Source of the DNA: Nocardioides sp. 503
GTDB lineage: Bacteria > Actinomycetota > Actinomycetes > Propionibacteriales > Nocardioidaceae
Length of the DNA stretch: 64,000 nt
Direction of reading: 5' to 3'
Assembly (NCBI RefSeq): GCF_004522095.1
Contig: NZ_SPUI01000003.1
Coordinates: 992,001-1,056,000 of the forward strand
A program made the position numbers and the translations under genes. This document shows, in pieces, positions 33,505-43,458 of this stretch. The notes under the pieces were generated by a model that did no database searches, was not told where the DNA came from, and saw nothing but the letters and a program-made list of their open reading frames with translations. Position 1 is the stretch's first letter; every line of letters begins with the position of its first letter.

Positions 33505-34866
33505 TCAGTCGACGAGCGCCGCGAGCAGGCGCTCGGCCTTGAGGGCGGCCTCGGCGTGCTCGGAGGCGACGTCGGACTGGACGGTGACGCCGCCGCCGGT
33601 GCCGAGCAGGTAGGTGCCGTCCCCGTTCGTGGTGAGGGAGCGGATGACGACGCCGAGGTCGGCGCGGCCGTCGGCGGCCACCCAGCCGAACGCACCCGCG
33701 TAGACGCCGCGCGGTGAGCCCTCGACGGCCTCGATGATCTGCATCGTGCGGAGCTTGGGCGCCCCGGTCATGGAGCCGGCGGGGAAGAGGGCGCGCAGCG
33801 CCGCGACCGTGGAGACGCCGTCGGCCAGGCGGCCCCGCACGGTCGAGACGAGCTGGTGCACGGTGGCGTAGGACTCCACCTCCATCAGCGAGGGGACGGT
33901 CACCGTCCCCGGGTCGCAGACCGTCGCGAGGTCGTTGCGCAGGAGGTCGACGATCATGAGGTTCTCGGAGCGGAACCGCGCGTCGGTCGCCAGCTCGTGG
34001 CGGTGCCGCTCGTCCTCCTCGACCGTCGCGCCGCGCGGCGTGGTGCCCTTGATGGGCTTGGTCTCCAGGGTGCGGTCGGCGGTGACCAGCGCGTAGCGCT
34101 CCGGCGAGGAGCTGAGCAGCCAGCCCCGCGCGCCGGCGACGTCGTGCTGCAGGAAGCCGGCGTACGGCGCGGGGTTGAGCGCCCGCAGCCGGAGGTACGC
34201 CGTCACGGGGTCGACGTCGCTGGTCGTCTCCCGGCGATAGGTGAGGTTGACCTCGTAGGAGTTGCCCGCGTGCAGCTCCTCCTGGACCCGGTCGAACGCG
34301 GCGGCGTAGTCGGCGGGCGGGCTCGGGCGGGTCGTGTGCCGCAGAGCGCGCCCCGCCGCTGCCTGCGGCACACGACCCGGCTCCGGCTCGCCCGCCACCG
34401 TCACCGTCACCGCGTGGTCGAACAGTCGAACGTGGCGAGCCCGCATCCAGACCGCGTCGGGCATCGCGTCGGGCATCGCGTCGGGCATCGCACCGGGCCC
34501 CGCGTCGGACCCCGCGTCGGGCCCCACGTCAGGCCCCGCCCCGCGGCCGGCGAGCGCGGCGGGCAGGTCGGGGCGGCTGGCGTAGCCGAGGTAGCCGAAC
34601 CACTGGTCCGTCGGCCGGCCCGCGGCCAGCTCGGCCTCGAGCACCGCGAAGACGTCGTCGCCCACGACGTCGGCGCGGCCGGAGACGTGGCGGGTGACCT
34701 CGCGGCGGGCGGCGGAGTAGGACAGGGAGACGTCGTCCTCGTCCAGCCACCCGATGAGCGAGCGCCGGCCCGACCACTCGCGCGCGCCGCCGCCGTCGAG
34801 CCAGAAGCACCGCGGGTGGGCGGCCGCGACCTCGCGGAAGTGGGCGACGGGGTCCTCCGGGCTCAC
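33505..34866 (-). CDS. pabB: Aminodeoxychorismate synthase component I
   Basis: A 453-residue chorismate-binding enzyme. The C-terminal catalytic domain (from about 185) carries SPERYALVTADRTLETKPIKGTTPRG with the PIKGT lysine typical of PabB, NLMIVDLLRNDLATVC, PSLMEVESYATVHQLVSTV, FPAGSMTGAPKLRTMQIIE and GVYAGAFGWV. It aminates chorismate to 4-amino-4-deoxychorismate for folate using ammonia from PabA. Its GTG start overlaps the pabA stop (GTGA). Oddities: a seven-unit 12-bp tandem repeat (about residues 110-138) and an in-frame 17-bp inverted repeat (about residues 163-180), both in the variable N-terminal half. Confidence 0.9.
   Translation of the reverse strand: MSPEDPVAHFREVAAAHPRCFWLDGGGAREWSGRRSLIGWLDEDDVSLSYSAARREVTRHVSGRADVVGDDVFAVLEAELAAGRPTDQWFGYLGYASRPDLPAALAGRGAGPDVGPDAGSDAGPGAMPDAMPDAMPDAVWMRARHVRLFDHAVTVTVAGEPEPGRVPQAAAGRALRHTTRPSPPADYAAAFDRVQEELHAGNSYEVNLTYRRETTSDVDPVTAYLRLRALNPAPYAGFLQHDVAGARGWLLSSSPERYALVTADRTLETKPIKGTTPRGATVEEDERHRHELATDARFRSENLMIVDLLRNDLATVCDPGTVTVPSLMEVESYATVHQLVSTVRGRLADGVSTVAALRALFPAGSMTGAPKLRTMQIIEAVEGSPRGVYAGAFGWVAADGRADLGVVIRSLTTNGDGTYLLGTGGGVTVQSDVASEHAEAALKAERLLAALVD
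34328..34379. repeat. 17-bp inverted repeat inside pabB
   Basis: Arms CGGGTCGTGTGCCGCAG (34328-34344) and its exact complement (34363-34379), loop 18 nt. It is in frame and encodes GRVPQAAAGRALRHTTRP in a region that is not conserved. Confidence 0.85.
34454..34537. repeat. 12-bp tandem repeat inside pabB (seven units)
   Basis: GCGTCGGGCATC three times identically (34454-34489), then four diverged units ending in CCCC (34490-34537). It encodes tetrapeptides MPDA three times, and GPGA, GSDA, GPDA, GPDV. Period 12 keeps the reading frame when units are gained or lost. Confidence 0.88.
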
Positions 34867-35435
34867 GGGGCGGCCAGGAAGTTGCGGACCAGCGCGGCGC
34901 CGTGCTCGGAGAGCACCGACTCGGGGTGGAACTGCACGCCGACCAGCGGCAGGTCGCGGTGGGCCACGGCCATGGTCAGGCCGCTGACCTCGTCGACGGC
35001 CGTGCGGCGCAGGCAGTCCGGCAGCTCGAGCGCGGCCAGCGAGTGGTAGCGCACGGCCGTGAACCCGTCGGGCACGCCGGCGAACAGCCCGTCCCCGTCG
35101 TGGCGCACGACCGCGGTCACGCCGTGACCGGGCGGCACCCGGTCGACCCGTCCGCCGTACGCCGTCACCAGGCCCTGCATGCCCAGGCAGACCCCCAGCA
35201 CCGGGCGGGTCGCGGCCAGCAGGACCTCGCGGCCCACCGCGAAGTCGCCCGGCGCGTCGGGGCTCCCGGGTCCGGGCGAGAGCACGACGTGGGAGTGGGC
35301 GAGCACCTCGGCGAGCGTGGCCTCGTCGTGCTGCACCACGCGCGGGAGCACGCCGGTCACCTCGGCGACGAGGTGCACGAGGTTGAACGTGTAGGAGTCG
35401 TGGTGATCGACCACGACGACGTCCGGGGCGACCAC
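34863..35435 (-). CDS. pabA: Aminodeoxychorismate synthase component II (glutamine amidotransferase)
   Basis: A 190-residue class I glutamine amidotransferase. The N-terminus reads VVVVDHHDSYTFNLVHLVAEV, the oxyanion segment LSPGPGSP, the nucleophile Cys in VLGVCLGMQGL, and the His/Glu pair in GVQFHPESVLSEHG. It supplies ammonia to PabB, directly downstream with a 4-nt overlap. The same subunit can also serve anthranilate synthase in actinobacteria. The start is GTG at 35435, 9 nt after the stop of the PhzE-like gene, so the three form an operon. Confidence 0.92.
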   Translation of the reverse strand: MVAPDVVVVDHHDSYTFNLVHLVAEVTGVLPRVVQHDEATLAEVLAHSHVVLSPGPGSPDAPGDFAVGREVLLAATRPVLGVCLGMQGLVTAYGGRVDRVPPGHGVTAVVRHDGDGLFAGVPDGFTAVRYHSLAALELPDCLRRTAVDEVSGLTMAVAHRDLPLVGVQFHPESVLSEHGAALVRNFLAAP

Positions 35436-35444
35436 CCGAGCGAC

Positions 35445-37376
35445 CTAGGGCCGCTCGCCCGGACCGTCGAGGAGCAGGCCCACGACGAGCTCGTGCAGGA
35501 GGTCGTAGCCACGCTCGGTCAGGATCGACTCGGCGTGGAACTGGATGCCGCGGTAGTGCGGCCCGGTCAGCACGTTGACGTCGCCGGTCTCGGCGTCGGT
35601 GTCGACCGACACCCCGTCGGGCAGCGGCCCGTCGCCCGGCCGTCCGACGAAGGTGTTGTAGAAGCCGACCCGCTCCGTGCGGCCGTTGACGACGACCGGC
35701 GACTGGGTGCCCTGGAAGACGATGTCCTTGTAGGCCAGCGGGATCCCGAGCTCGTGGCAGAGCGCCTGGTGGCCCAGGCACACGGCCAGGAACGGACGCT
35801 CGTCGGCGAGCAGCGCCGCCACGGCCTCGCGCAGCCGCAGCATCTTGGGGTCGGCGTCGTCGCGCGGGTCGCCGGGGCCGGGCCCGACGATCACCAGGTC
35901 GAAGCCGTCGAGGCAGCCGGCGACGTAGTCCTCGTGACGCACCACGCTGCTGGTCAGGCCGAGCACGCCGAGCACGTGGCGCAGCATGTTGACGAAGTCG
36001 TCCTCGCCGTCGAGGATCACGACGCTCCGCCCGGCGAGCCGGGGGTCCGGCGGCGCGCCCGCCTGGTCGGTCAGCCAGAAGCGGCTCAGCCGGCGGTTGC
36101 GGGAGTTCAGCGTGAGCAGCACGTCCTCGTCGTTGACGAGCTCGGCGAGGTTGACGTCCGGCACGGGCGCGGCAGGGACCAGCCCGAAGGCCCGCAGGAT
36201 GCCGGCGGCCTTGGCGTGCGTCTCGGCCACCTCGTACGCCGGGTCCGAGTCGCGCACGAGCGTCGCGCCGGCGGTCACCTTGAGGCTGCCGTCGAGCCCG
36301 ACGTCGGCGGAGCGGATGACGATCGGGCTGTCCACGACCGGGCCGCCGGTCGCGTCGCGGCCGAGGATCGCCAGCGCGGCGCCGTAGTAGCCGCGACCCT
36401 CGGTCTCGTACTGCTTGATCAGGCGGCAGGCGTTCTCCACCGGGCTGCCGGTGACCGTGGCGGCGTACATGGTGTCGCGCAGGACCTCGCGCACGTCGCG
36501 GTCGGTGCGGCCGGCCAGGAGGTACTCGGTGTGGATCAGGTGCGTCATCGGCTTGAGGAACGGCCCGAGCACCTGCCCGCCCTCGTGGCAGATGTCGCAC
36601 ATCATCTTGAGCTCCTCGTCCACCACCATGAAGAGCTCGTAGATCTCCTTCTCATCGTGCAGGAAGTCCAGGAGCTGCTCGCGGATCGGCGCGCCGCCGT
36701 CGCCGGAGCGGGGGATGCGGAAGGTGCCGCTGATCGGGTTCATGCGGACGTCGCCGCCGTGGATGGTGACGTGCCGCTCGGGGCTGGCGCCGATGAGGTA
36801 GCGGTCGCCGGTGAAGAACACGTAGGTCCAGTAGGCGCCGCGCTCGCGCTCGAGGAGGTTCTTGAACACGGTGAGCGCCACCTCGGGGCCCCAGTCGGCG
36901 ACCTGCGCCCGGTAGTGGCGCCCGATCACGAGGTTGGCGCCCTCGCCCTGGCCGATCTCGTCGTCGATGATCGCCCGGACCAGCTCGCCGTACTCCTCGT
37001 CGCCGGTCTCGAAGCCGCCGCGGTCGGTGAACTCCACCGGCACCTCGTCGATGGCCGCGACGACCTCCGCGACGGAGAACTCCAGCTCGGTGTCGACGTC
37101 GACCACCACCAGCGGGGTCCCGTCGTCATGGGCCTCGAAGCCCCGCTCGGCCACCTGCCGGAACGGCACGGCCAGCAGCCGGTCGGCGATGTGGCCGTCG
37201 GCGGGCGCGCCCTCGGTGAGCGGTACGTCGAGCAGCGACTCCACCACGCTGCGCCGCCCGCCCACCAGCCCGACGGTGTCGCGGTCACCGGCGCGCGTCG
37301 AGCGCCGGATGATCGCCCACGCCTCGTGCCCCTGGAGCGCGGCGATGGCGTCCCGGGCGGCGGAGGTCTCAGGCAT
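35445..37376 (-). CDS. PhzE-like fused anthranilate/ADIC synthase
   Basis: A 643-residue fusion. The chorismate-binding domain (about 1-410) has VFFTGDRYLIGASPERHVTI, MNPISGTFRIP, DEELKMMCDICHEGG, the active-site TVTGSPVENACRLIKQYETEGRGYYGAAL and GATLVRDSDPAYEVAETHAKAAG. The C-terminal glutamine amidotransferase (about 435-640) has VIVGPGPGDPRD, the Cys in AVCLGHQALCHELG and the His/Glu in GIQFHAESIL. This arrangement and EGRGYYGA are typical of PhzE-type enzymes that make 2-amino-2-deoxyisochorismate. No other phenazine gene is visible, so anthranilate or ADIC output is undecided. The start at 37376 has TAGGCT 6 nt upstream. Confidence 0.88.
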   Translation of the reverse strand: MPETSAARDAIAALQGHEAWAIIRRSTRAGDRDTVGLVGGRRSVVESLLDVPLTEGAPADGHIADRLLAVPFRQVAERGFEAHDDGTPLVVVDVDTELEFSVAEVVAAIDEVPVEFTDRGGFETGDEEYGELVRAIIDDEIGQGEGANLVIGRHYRAQVADWGPEVALTVFKNLLERERGAYWTYVFFTGDRYLIGASPERHVTIHGGDVRMNPISGTFRIPRSGDGGAPIREQLLDFLHDEKEIYELFMVVDEELKMMCDICHEGGQVLGPFLKPMTHLIHTEYLLAGRTDRDVREVLRDTMYAATVTGSPVENACRLIKQYETEGRGYYGAALAILGRDATGGPVVDSPIVIRSADVGLDGSLKVTAGATLVRDSDPAYEVAETHAKAAGILRAFGLVPAAPVPDVNLAELVNDEDVLLTLNSRNRRLSRFWLTDQAGAPPDPRLAGRSVVILDGEDDFVNMLRHVLGVLGLTSSVVRHEDYVAGCLDGFDLVIVGPGPGDPRDDADPKMLRLREAVAALLADERPFLAVCLGHQALCHELGIPLAYKDIVFQGTQSPVVVNGRTERVGFYNTFVGRPGDGPLPDGVSVDTDAETGDVNVLTGPHYRGIQFHAESILTERGYDLLHELVVGLLLDGPGERP

Positions 37377-37382
37377 GGCCGA

Positions 37383-37388
37383 AGCCTA
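37383..37388 (-). promoter_or_regulatory. -10 hexamer TAGGCT of the phzE-like/pabA/pabB operon
   Basis: On the minus strand TAGGCT ends 6 nt before the ATG at 37376. Confidence 0.5.
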
Positions 37389-37394
37389 CGGCCG

Positions 37395-37437
37395 TTGGTC
37401 GAGCAGCGAGCGCCAGCGAGCGCACGTCGAGACCCGG
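37395..37437. repeat. REP-like palindromic unit, left member of an inverted pair
   Basis: It runs from TTGGTCGAGCAGCGAG to TCGAGACCCGG. With the inverted unit at 37480-37531 it forms a BIME-like pair spanning the helD-phzE intergenic region. Confidence 0.75.
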
Positions 37438-37479
37438 CGAGACGCACCACCGCCCGTACCCGACGCCCTGCGCACGTCA

Positions 37480-37531
37480 CCGGGTCTCGACGGGCGCTCC
37501 TCGCCTAGCGGCCTGTCGCTGCTCGACCACC
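37480..37531. repeat. REP-like palindromic unit, right member of an inverted pair
   Basis: It runs from CCGGGTCTCGACGGGCGCTC to CGCTGCTCGACCACC, inverted relative to 37395-37437. It ends 12 nt after the helD stop codon in the direction of transcription. Confidence 0.75.
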
Positions 37532-37542
37532 GGCGGGGCGCC

Positions 37543-39741
<2,199 letters not shown>

Positions 39742-39872
39742 CGACGTGTCCCCTCAGCACCCGACGGCCCGTGACCCACCGGGGTGCCGGCGGGCAAGTT
39801 CTCAAGCCTATACGCCGTCCCTGCGTCTCAGCAGGGGGTTCGGGACAGACGGCGGGCTGACAGGGGAAGACA

Positions 39873-39925
39873 GCGGAGGCCCCGCTCGCGGCGCGTCCCA
39901 GGTGCGCCTCGAGCGGGGCCTCCGC
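39873..39925. terminator. Strong hairpin upstream of helD
   Basis: Arms GCGGAGGCCCCGCTCG (39873-39888) and its exact complement (39910-39925); the loop itself contains GGCGC/GCGCC pairing. It lies about 130 bp upstream of helD on the non-coding side. It could be a terminator for transcription from echA, or a leader structure of helD. The known rifamycin-associated element was not recognised. Confidence 0.55.
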
Positions 39926-40084
39926 CGTTCGACAGGACCGATCCCCGTGGTCCCCCCAGACCCATGGCTTCGCGTCCTGCGGCCGGTGACTCCCTCGCCA
40001 CCGACCCTCCTCACGCTACGCGGAGCCCGCCCACGTCCGGGGCACAGCCCGTCCACGGTTCGTCCACGTTCGGTAACAGTGGAC

Positions 40085-40250
40085 GGGGAGCGACTTCGTC
40101 GCTCCCTTCGAAGTACTCGCTTCGCTCGTACTTCCGGGGGGGGAGCGACTTCGTCGCTCCCTTCGAAGTACTCGCTTCGCTCGTACTTCCGGGGGGGGAG
40201 CGACTTCGTCGCTCCCTTCGAAGTACTCGCTTCGCTCGTACTTCCGGGGA
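40085..40250. repeat. Three tandem 55-bp copies of a two-hairpin element
   Basis: Exact period 55 (the A of GGAGCGACTTC at 40089, 40144 and 40199). Each unit contains GGGAGCGAC-TTC-GTCGCTCCC and then GAAGTACTCGCTTCGCTCGTACTTCC. It ends 10 nt after the echA stop codon on the minus strand. Single copies of related elements occur in bkdC and at 30632. Confidence 0.9.
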
Positions 40251-40259
40251 GACCCTGCG

Positions 40260-41030
40260 TCAGGACTTCTTGCGGGAGAGGAAGGCCACCATCGCCTCGC
40301 GGGCCTCGTCGGAGGCGAAGAGGGAGGAGCTGAGGGCGGCCATCTCGTCCCCGCGCGCCGAGATGCGGTCCAGCAGGTCGGTGGCCAGCAGCCGCTTGGT
40401 CTCGCGCAGGCCCTGCGGCGAGCCCGTCACCAGCGAGCCGACCACGCGAGCCACGGCCGCGTCGAGCTCGTCGGCGGGCACCGCCTGGGTGACGAGACCC
40501 ATGTCGACGGCCTGCGCGGCGGTGAACGTCTCCCCGGTGAGGAAGGTCAGCGCCGCGGCCCGCGAGGTGAGCCGGGGAAGGACCGTGAGCGAGATGACCG
40601 CCGGGGTGAGGCCGAGCTTGACCTCGGTGAGCGCGAAGCTCGCCTCGTCGACGGCCACGACGATGTCGGAGGCGGCCACGAGGCCGATGCCACCGGCGCG
40701 GACGGCGCCCTGGAGCCGGGTGACCACGGGCTTGCGCAGGGACACGATCTGGCGCTGCATCTCCACCAGGACCCGCGCCCCCTGCTCCATGCCGCCGGAG
40801 GCCGCCTCGGAGAGGTCGGCGCCGGAGCAGAAGACCCGCCCGGTCGCCTGCAGCACCACCACGCGCACCTCGGGGTCCGCGTCGGCCGTCTCGAGGTGGA
40901 CGAAGAGCTCCCCGACCAGCTGCTCGGAGAGGGCGTTGCGGTTGTGCGGGGAGTCCAGGGTCAGGGTCGCGACGCCCTCGGCGACCTCGTAGTGGACCAG
41001 CTCCTCGGGCGCGGGGGTGAGGTTCGACAT
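40260..41030 (-). CDS. Enoyl-CoA hydratase/isomerase family protein (LiuC/AtuE-like)
   Basis: A 256-residue crotonase-fold protein. Oxyanion segments are VFCSGADLSEA and RAGGIGLVAASDIVVAVDEASFALTEVKLGLTPAVIS. The first catalytic Glu of classical hydratases (GGxELA) is absent, while the second, in LTEVKLGLTP, is present; this pattern, with GLVAASDI and APAVIS-like ending, is that of 3-methylglutaconyl-CoA or isohexenylglutaconyl-CoA hydratases. It could supply the hydratase step missing from the operon at 55.5-64 kb (inference). The start is taken at 41030, 7 nt after CAGGAT; the ATG at 41039 lies inside that hexamer. Confidence 0.85.
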   Translation of the reverse strand: MSNLTPAPEELVHYEVAEGVATLTLDSPHNRNALSEQLVGELFVHLETADADPEVRVVVLQATGRVFCSGADLSEAASGGMEQGARVLVEMQRQIVSLRKPVVTRLQGAVRAGGIGLVAASDIVVAVDEASFALTEVKLGLTPAVISLTVLPRLTSRAAALTFLTGETFTAAQAVDMGLVTQAVPADELDAAVARVVGSLVTGSPQGLRETKRLLATDLLDRISARGDEMAALSSSLFASDEAREAMVAFLSRKKS

Positions 41031-41037
41031 GGGGCTC

Positions 41038-41043
41038 ATCCTG
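41038..41043 (-). promoter_or_regulatory. -10 hexamer CAGGAT of echA
   Basis: On the minus strand CAGGAT ends 7 nt before the ATG at 41030. It is back to back with the SigK-like promoter at 41052. Confidence 0.5.
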
Positions 41044-41051
41044 CCGCACCC

Positions 41052-41079
41052 CCATCCGGAACAGGCACGGCGACGAACA
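41052..41079 (+). promoter_or_regulatory. SigK-like promoter of the molybdopterin oxidoreductase gene
   Basis: CCATCC (41052-41057), 16 nt, CGAACA (41074-41079), ending 7 nt before the ATG. M. tuberculosis SigK promoters are known by a CCATCC -35 and a CGAA-containing -10, so this fits well. The sigK gene is 2.4 kb downstream. Confidence 0.7.
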
Positions 41080-41086
41080 CCTCTCC

Positions 41087-42637
41087 ATGCGCACCCGACT
41101 GGTCTACGCCCTGTTCGGCCTGACGGCCGCCCTCCTCGGGGTGGCGACGGGCCACCTGGTCGCGTCGCTGCTGAACCCCGCCTCCTCCCCGGTGCTGGCG
41201 GTGGGCTCCACGGTCATCGACCTGACGCCCACGCCGATGAAGGAGTGGGCGATCCGCCAGTTCGGCAGCAACGACAAGACCATCCTGGTCGGCTCGGTGC
41301 TGCTCGTGGTGCTCCTGCTCGCCGCGGTGGCCGGGGTGCTGGCCCGCCGCCGCCTGGCGATCGGCGCGGGCATGCTCGTGGTCCTCGTCGCCGTGGCGGC
41401 CGCGGCCGCCCTCAACCGCCCCGCCGCGGACGCCCTCGACCTCGTGCCGAGCCTGTTCACCGCCCTCGCCGGCGTCGCCGCGCTGTGGTGGCTGGACCGT
41501 GCCTACCGCACCGGCGCCGTCCTCCGGGACGACGGCGCCGGTGCCGAGCGGCTCACCCTGGGTGCCGACGACCGGGCCCCGAGCCGGCGCGGCGTCCTGG
41601 TCGCCCTCGGCGTGATCGCCGCCGCCACCGCCGTCATGGGCGGCGCCGGGCGCCTCATCGGCCGGCTGCGCAGCCGTCCCGAGGACATCGACCTGCCGGC
41701 CGCGGCCGAACCCGCTCCGGCGCTGCCGAAGGGCATCGAGGGCGACGTGCCCGGCATGACGTCGTTCCGCACCCCGAGCAAGGACTTCTACCGGGTCGAC
41801 ACCCGGCTGGACACCCCGGTGATCAGCGCCGACGACTGGTCGCTGACCATCGACGGCGACGTCGACAAGGAACTGACGTTCAGCTTCGACGACCTGCTCG
41901 GCATGCCCCTGATCGAGCGCGACATCACCCTCACCTGCGTCTCCAACAGCGTCGGAGGGCCCTACGTCGGTGCCGCGCGCTGGACCGGGGTCCGGCTCAC
42001 CGACCTGCTCGACATGGCGGGCGTCGGCTCGAAGGCCGACCAGATCCTCAGCACCGACTTCGAGGGCATGACGATCAGCACCCCGCTGGACCTGGCGACG
42101 GACGGGCGCGATGCGATGGTGGCCCTCGGCATGAACGGCGCCGGGCTGCCGCGCGCCCACGGCTTCCCGGCCCGGCTGGTCATCCCGGGCCTCTACGGCT
42201 TCATCAGCGCGACCAAGTGGGTCACGCGCCTCACGCTGACGACGTACGCCGAGAAGTCGGCGTACTGGACCGACAAGGACTGGGACACCGACGCCCCGAT
42301 CAAGATCTCGGCCCGCATCGACACCCCCAACGCGCTCGACGAGCTCCCGAAGGGCGAGAACCTCATCGGGGGCGTCGCCTGGGCCCAGCAGAAGGACGGG
42401 GTGGCGAAGGTCGAGGTGCGCGTCGACGGCGGTCCCTGGAAGCCGGCCGAGCTCGGCCCCGACGGCGGCAACGACTACTGGCGCCAGTGGGTCTACCGCT
42501 GGGACGCCGAGCCGGGCCAGCACACCATCGCCGCGCGCGTCACCAGCGGCGACGGCGAGGTCCAGACCGCCGCGACGGCCGAGCCCTTCCCGGGCGGGTC
42601 CAGCGGCATCCACGAGTTCCTGGTCTCGGTCGCCTGA
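41087..42637 (+). CDS. Membrane-anchored molybdopterin-dependent oxidoreductase (sulfite-oxidase fold)
   Basis: A 516-residue protein. The N-terminal part has about four transmembrane helices (about 4-26, 66-86, 91-108, 116-137) and a further one at about 168-188 after a double-Arg (SRRGVLVAL). The catalytic domain (about 235-400) has the molybdenum-binding Cys in ITLTCVSNSVGGPYVGAARWTGV and HGFPARLVIPGLYGFISATKWV. The C-terminal Mo-co dimerisation domain ends with GGSSGIHEFLVSV. It likely acts on the outer face of the membrane; the substrate is unknown. It is preceded by a SigK-like promoter, so it probably belongs to the SigK response with the fasciclin gene. Confidence 0.9.
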   Translation: MRTRLVYALFGLTAALLGVATGHLVASLLNPASSPVLAVGSTVIDLTPTPMKEWAIRQFGSNDKTILVGSVLLVVLLLAAVAGVLARRRLAIGAGMLVVLVAVAAAAALNRPAADALDLVPSLFTALAGVAALWWLDRAYRTGAVLRDDGAGAERLTLGADDRAPSRRGVLVALGVIAAATAVMGGAGRLIGRLRSRPEDIDLPAAAEPAPALPKGIEGDVPGMTSFRTPSKDFYRVDTRLDTPVISADDWSLTIDGDVDKELTFSFDDLLGMPLIERDITLTCVSNSVGGPYVGAARWTGVRLTDLLDMAGVGSKADQILSTDFEGMTISTPLDLATDGRDAMVALGMNGAGLPRAHGFPARLVIPGLYGFISATKWVTRLTLTTYAEKSAYWTDKDWDTDAPIKISARIDTPNALDELPKGENLIGGVAWAQQKDGVAKVEVRVDGGPWKPAELGPDGGNDYWRQWVYRWDAEPGQHTIAARVTSGDGEVQTAATAEPFPGGSSGIHEFLVSVA

Positions 42638-42675
42638 CGGGCGACCCGAGTCTCGAGAAAAGGCCGCGAGGAGCC

Positions 42676-42702
42676 CAATCCGGATCCGGGGCGGCACCGA
42701 AC
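42676..42702 (+). promoter_or_regulatory. SigK-like promoter of the fasciclin lipoprotein gene
   Basis: CAATCC (42676-42681), 16 nt, CGAAC (42698-42702). Same spacing and -10 core as the promoter at 41052. The start codon follows 47 nt later with a GGAAGG ribosome binding site. Confidence 0.7.
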
Positions 42703-42749
42703 CACTGTCAGACCGACAAGCACCACACCCCAACGGAAGGCACGACATC

Positions 42750-43418
42750 ATGAAGCTCCAGACCCTCAGCCGCAACGGTGGCATCGCCGCCGCGGCGATC
42801 GCCCTGTCGCTCACGCTCGCTGCCTGTGGCGAGGACGACGAGCCCAGCTCGGGCTCCGACAGCTCCGCATCGTCCTCGGAGTCCACGGAGGAGACTCCGA
42901 TGACCGAGGAGTCCACCCCCGCCGAGCCCGCCGCCGACGCCCCCTTCGGCGACGGCTGCGCCGCCGTGCCGACCTCGGGTGCCGGCTCGTTCGACGGCAT
43001 GGTCAAGGACCCCGTCGCCACCGCCGCGAGCAACAACCCGCTGCTCTCGACGCTGGTCACCGCCGTCGGCAAGGCCGGCCTGGCCGGGACCCTGAACGAC
43101 CTGCCCGAGGCCACCGTCTTCGCGCCGGTCAACGACGCGTTCGCCGCGATCCCCGAGGACCAGCTCAACGGGATCCTCGCGGACAAGGCTCTGCTCACCA
43201 AGATCCTGACCCACCACGTGGTGGCCGGCAAGCTCGACCCGACCGCGGTGGTCGGGGAGCAGATGACCGTCAACAAGGACACGCTGACCGTCGAGGGCGA
43301 CGAGACCGGCATGACCGTCACGGACGGCGTGGCCACCGCCAACGTCATCTGCGGCAACGTGCCCACCGCCAACGCCACGGTCTACATCATCGACCAGGTC
43401 ATGGCCGGCGCGAAGTGA
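42750..43418 (+). CDS. Fasciclin-domain lipoprotein (MPT83/MPT70-like)
   Basis: A 222-residue lipoprotein. The signal NGGIAAAAIALSLTLAAC has lipobox LAAC with Cys at about 26, then a Ser/Glu-rich spacer (about 30-65). The fasciclin domain (about 75-222) has SNNPLLSTLVTAVGKAGLAGTL, the H1 motif TVFAPVNDAFAAIPEDQL, ILTHHVVAGKL and a C-terminal NATVYIIDQVM. M. tuberculosis MPT83 and MPT70 share this design and are the main SigK-regulated antigens. It sits directly before sigK here and has a SigK-like promoter. The domain mediates cell-surface adhesion in other systems; the ligand is unknown. Confidence 0.92.
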   Translation: MKLQTLSRNGGIAAAAIALSLTLAACGEDDEPSSGSDSSASSSESTEETPMTEESTPAEPAADAPFGDGCAAVPTSGAGSFDGMVKDPVATAASNNPLLSTLVTAVGKAGLAGTLNDLPEATVFAPVNDAFAAIPEDQLNGILADKALLTKILTHHVVAGKLDPTAVVGEQMTVNKDTLTVEGDETGMTVTDGVATANVICGNVPTANATVYIIDQVMAGAK

Positions 43419-43438
43419 CCGTTTCCCAAGAGACGGTC
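43417..43438 (+). terminator. Hairpin between the fasciclin gene and sigK
   Basis: GACCGTTTC-CCAA-GAGACGGTC: 9-bp stem with one G-T pair and a 4-nt loop, beginning at the fasciclin stop codon. It may partly terminate the fasciclin transcript and set lower expression of sigK. Confidence 0.55.
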
Positions 43439-43458
43439 TGAGCGCGAGGATCTGACTC

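Larger units (their letters stand above)
39742..40259. other. 518-bp intergenic region with structured DNA
   Basis: No gene is seen. It holds a 16-bp-stem hairpin (39873-39925) and a three-copy 55-bp tandem repeat (40085-40250). Between them, CCGTCCACGGTTCGTCCACG (40050-40069) and a following GTGGACGG (40079-40086) form short complementary arms. Long plus-strand frames across it are repetitive shadows. Confidence 0.75.

Noticed and set aside
39742..39870. Rifamycin-associated element upstream of helD
   Set aside because: I looked for the paired GGGGCTTG/CAAGCCCC-type repeat and did not find it.
40085..40250. CRISPR array
   Set aside because: Units are contiguous 55-bp tandem copies with no unique spacers and no cas genes nearby.
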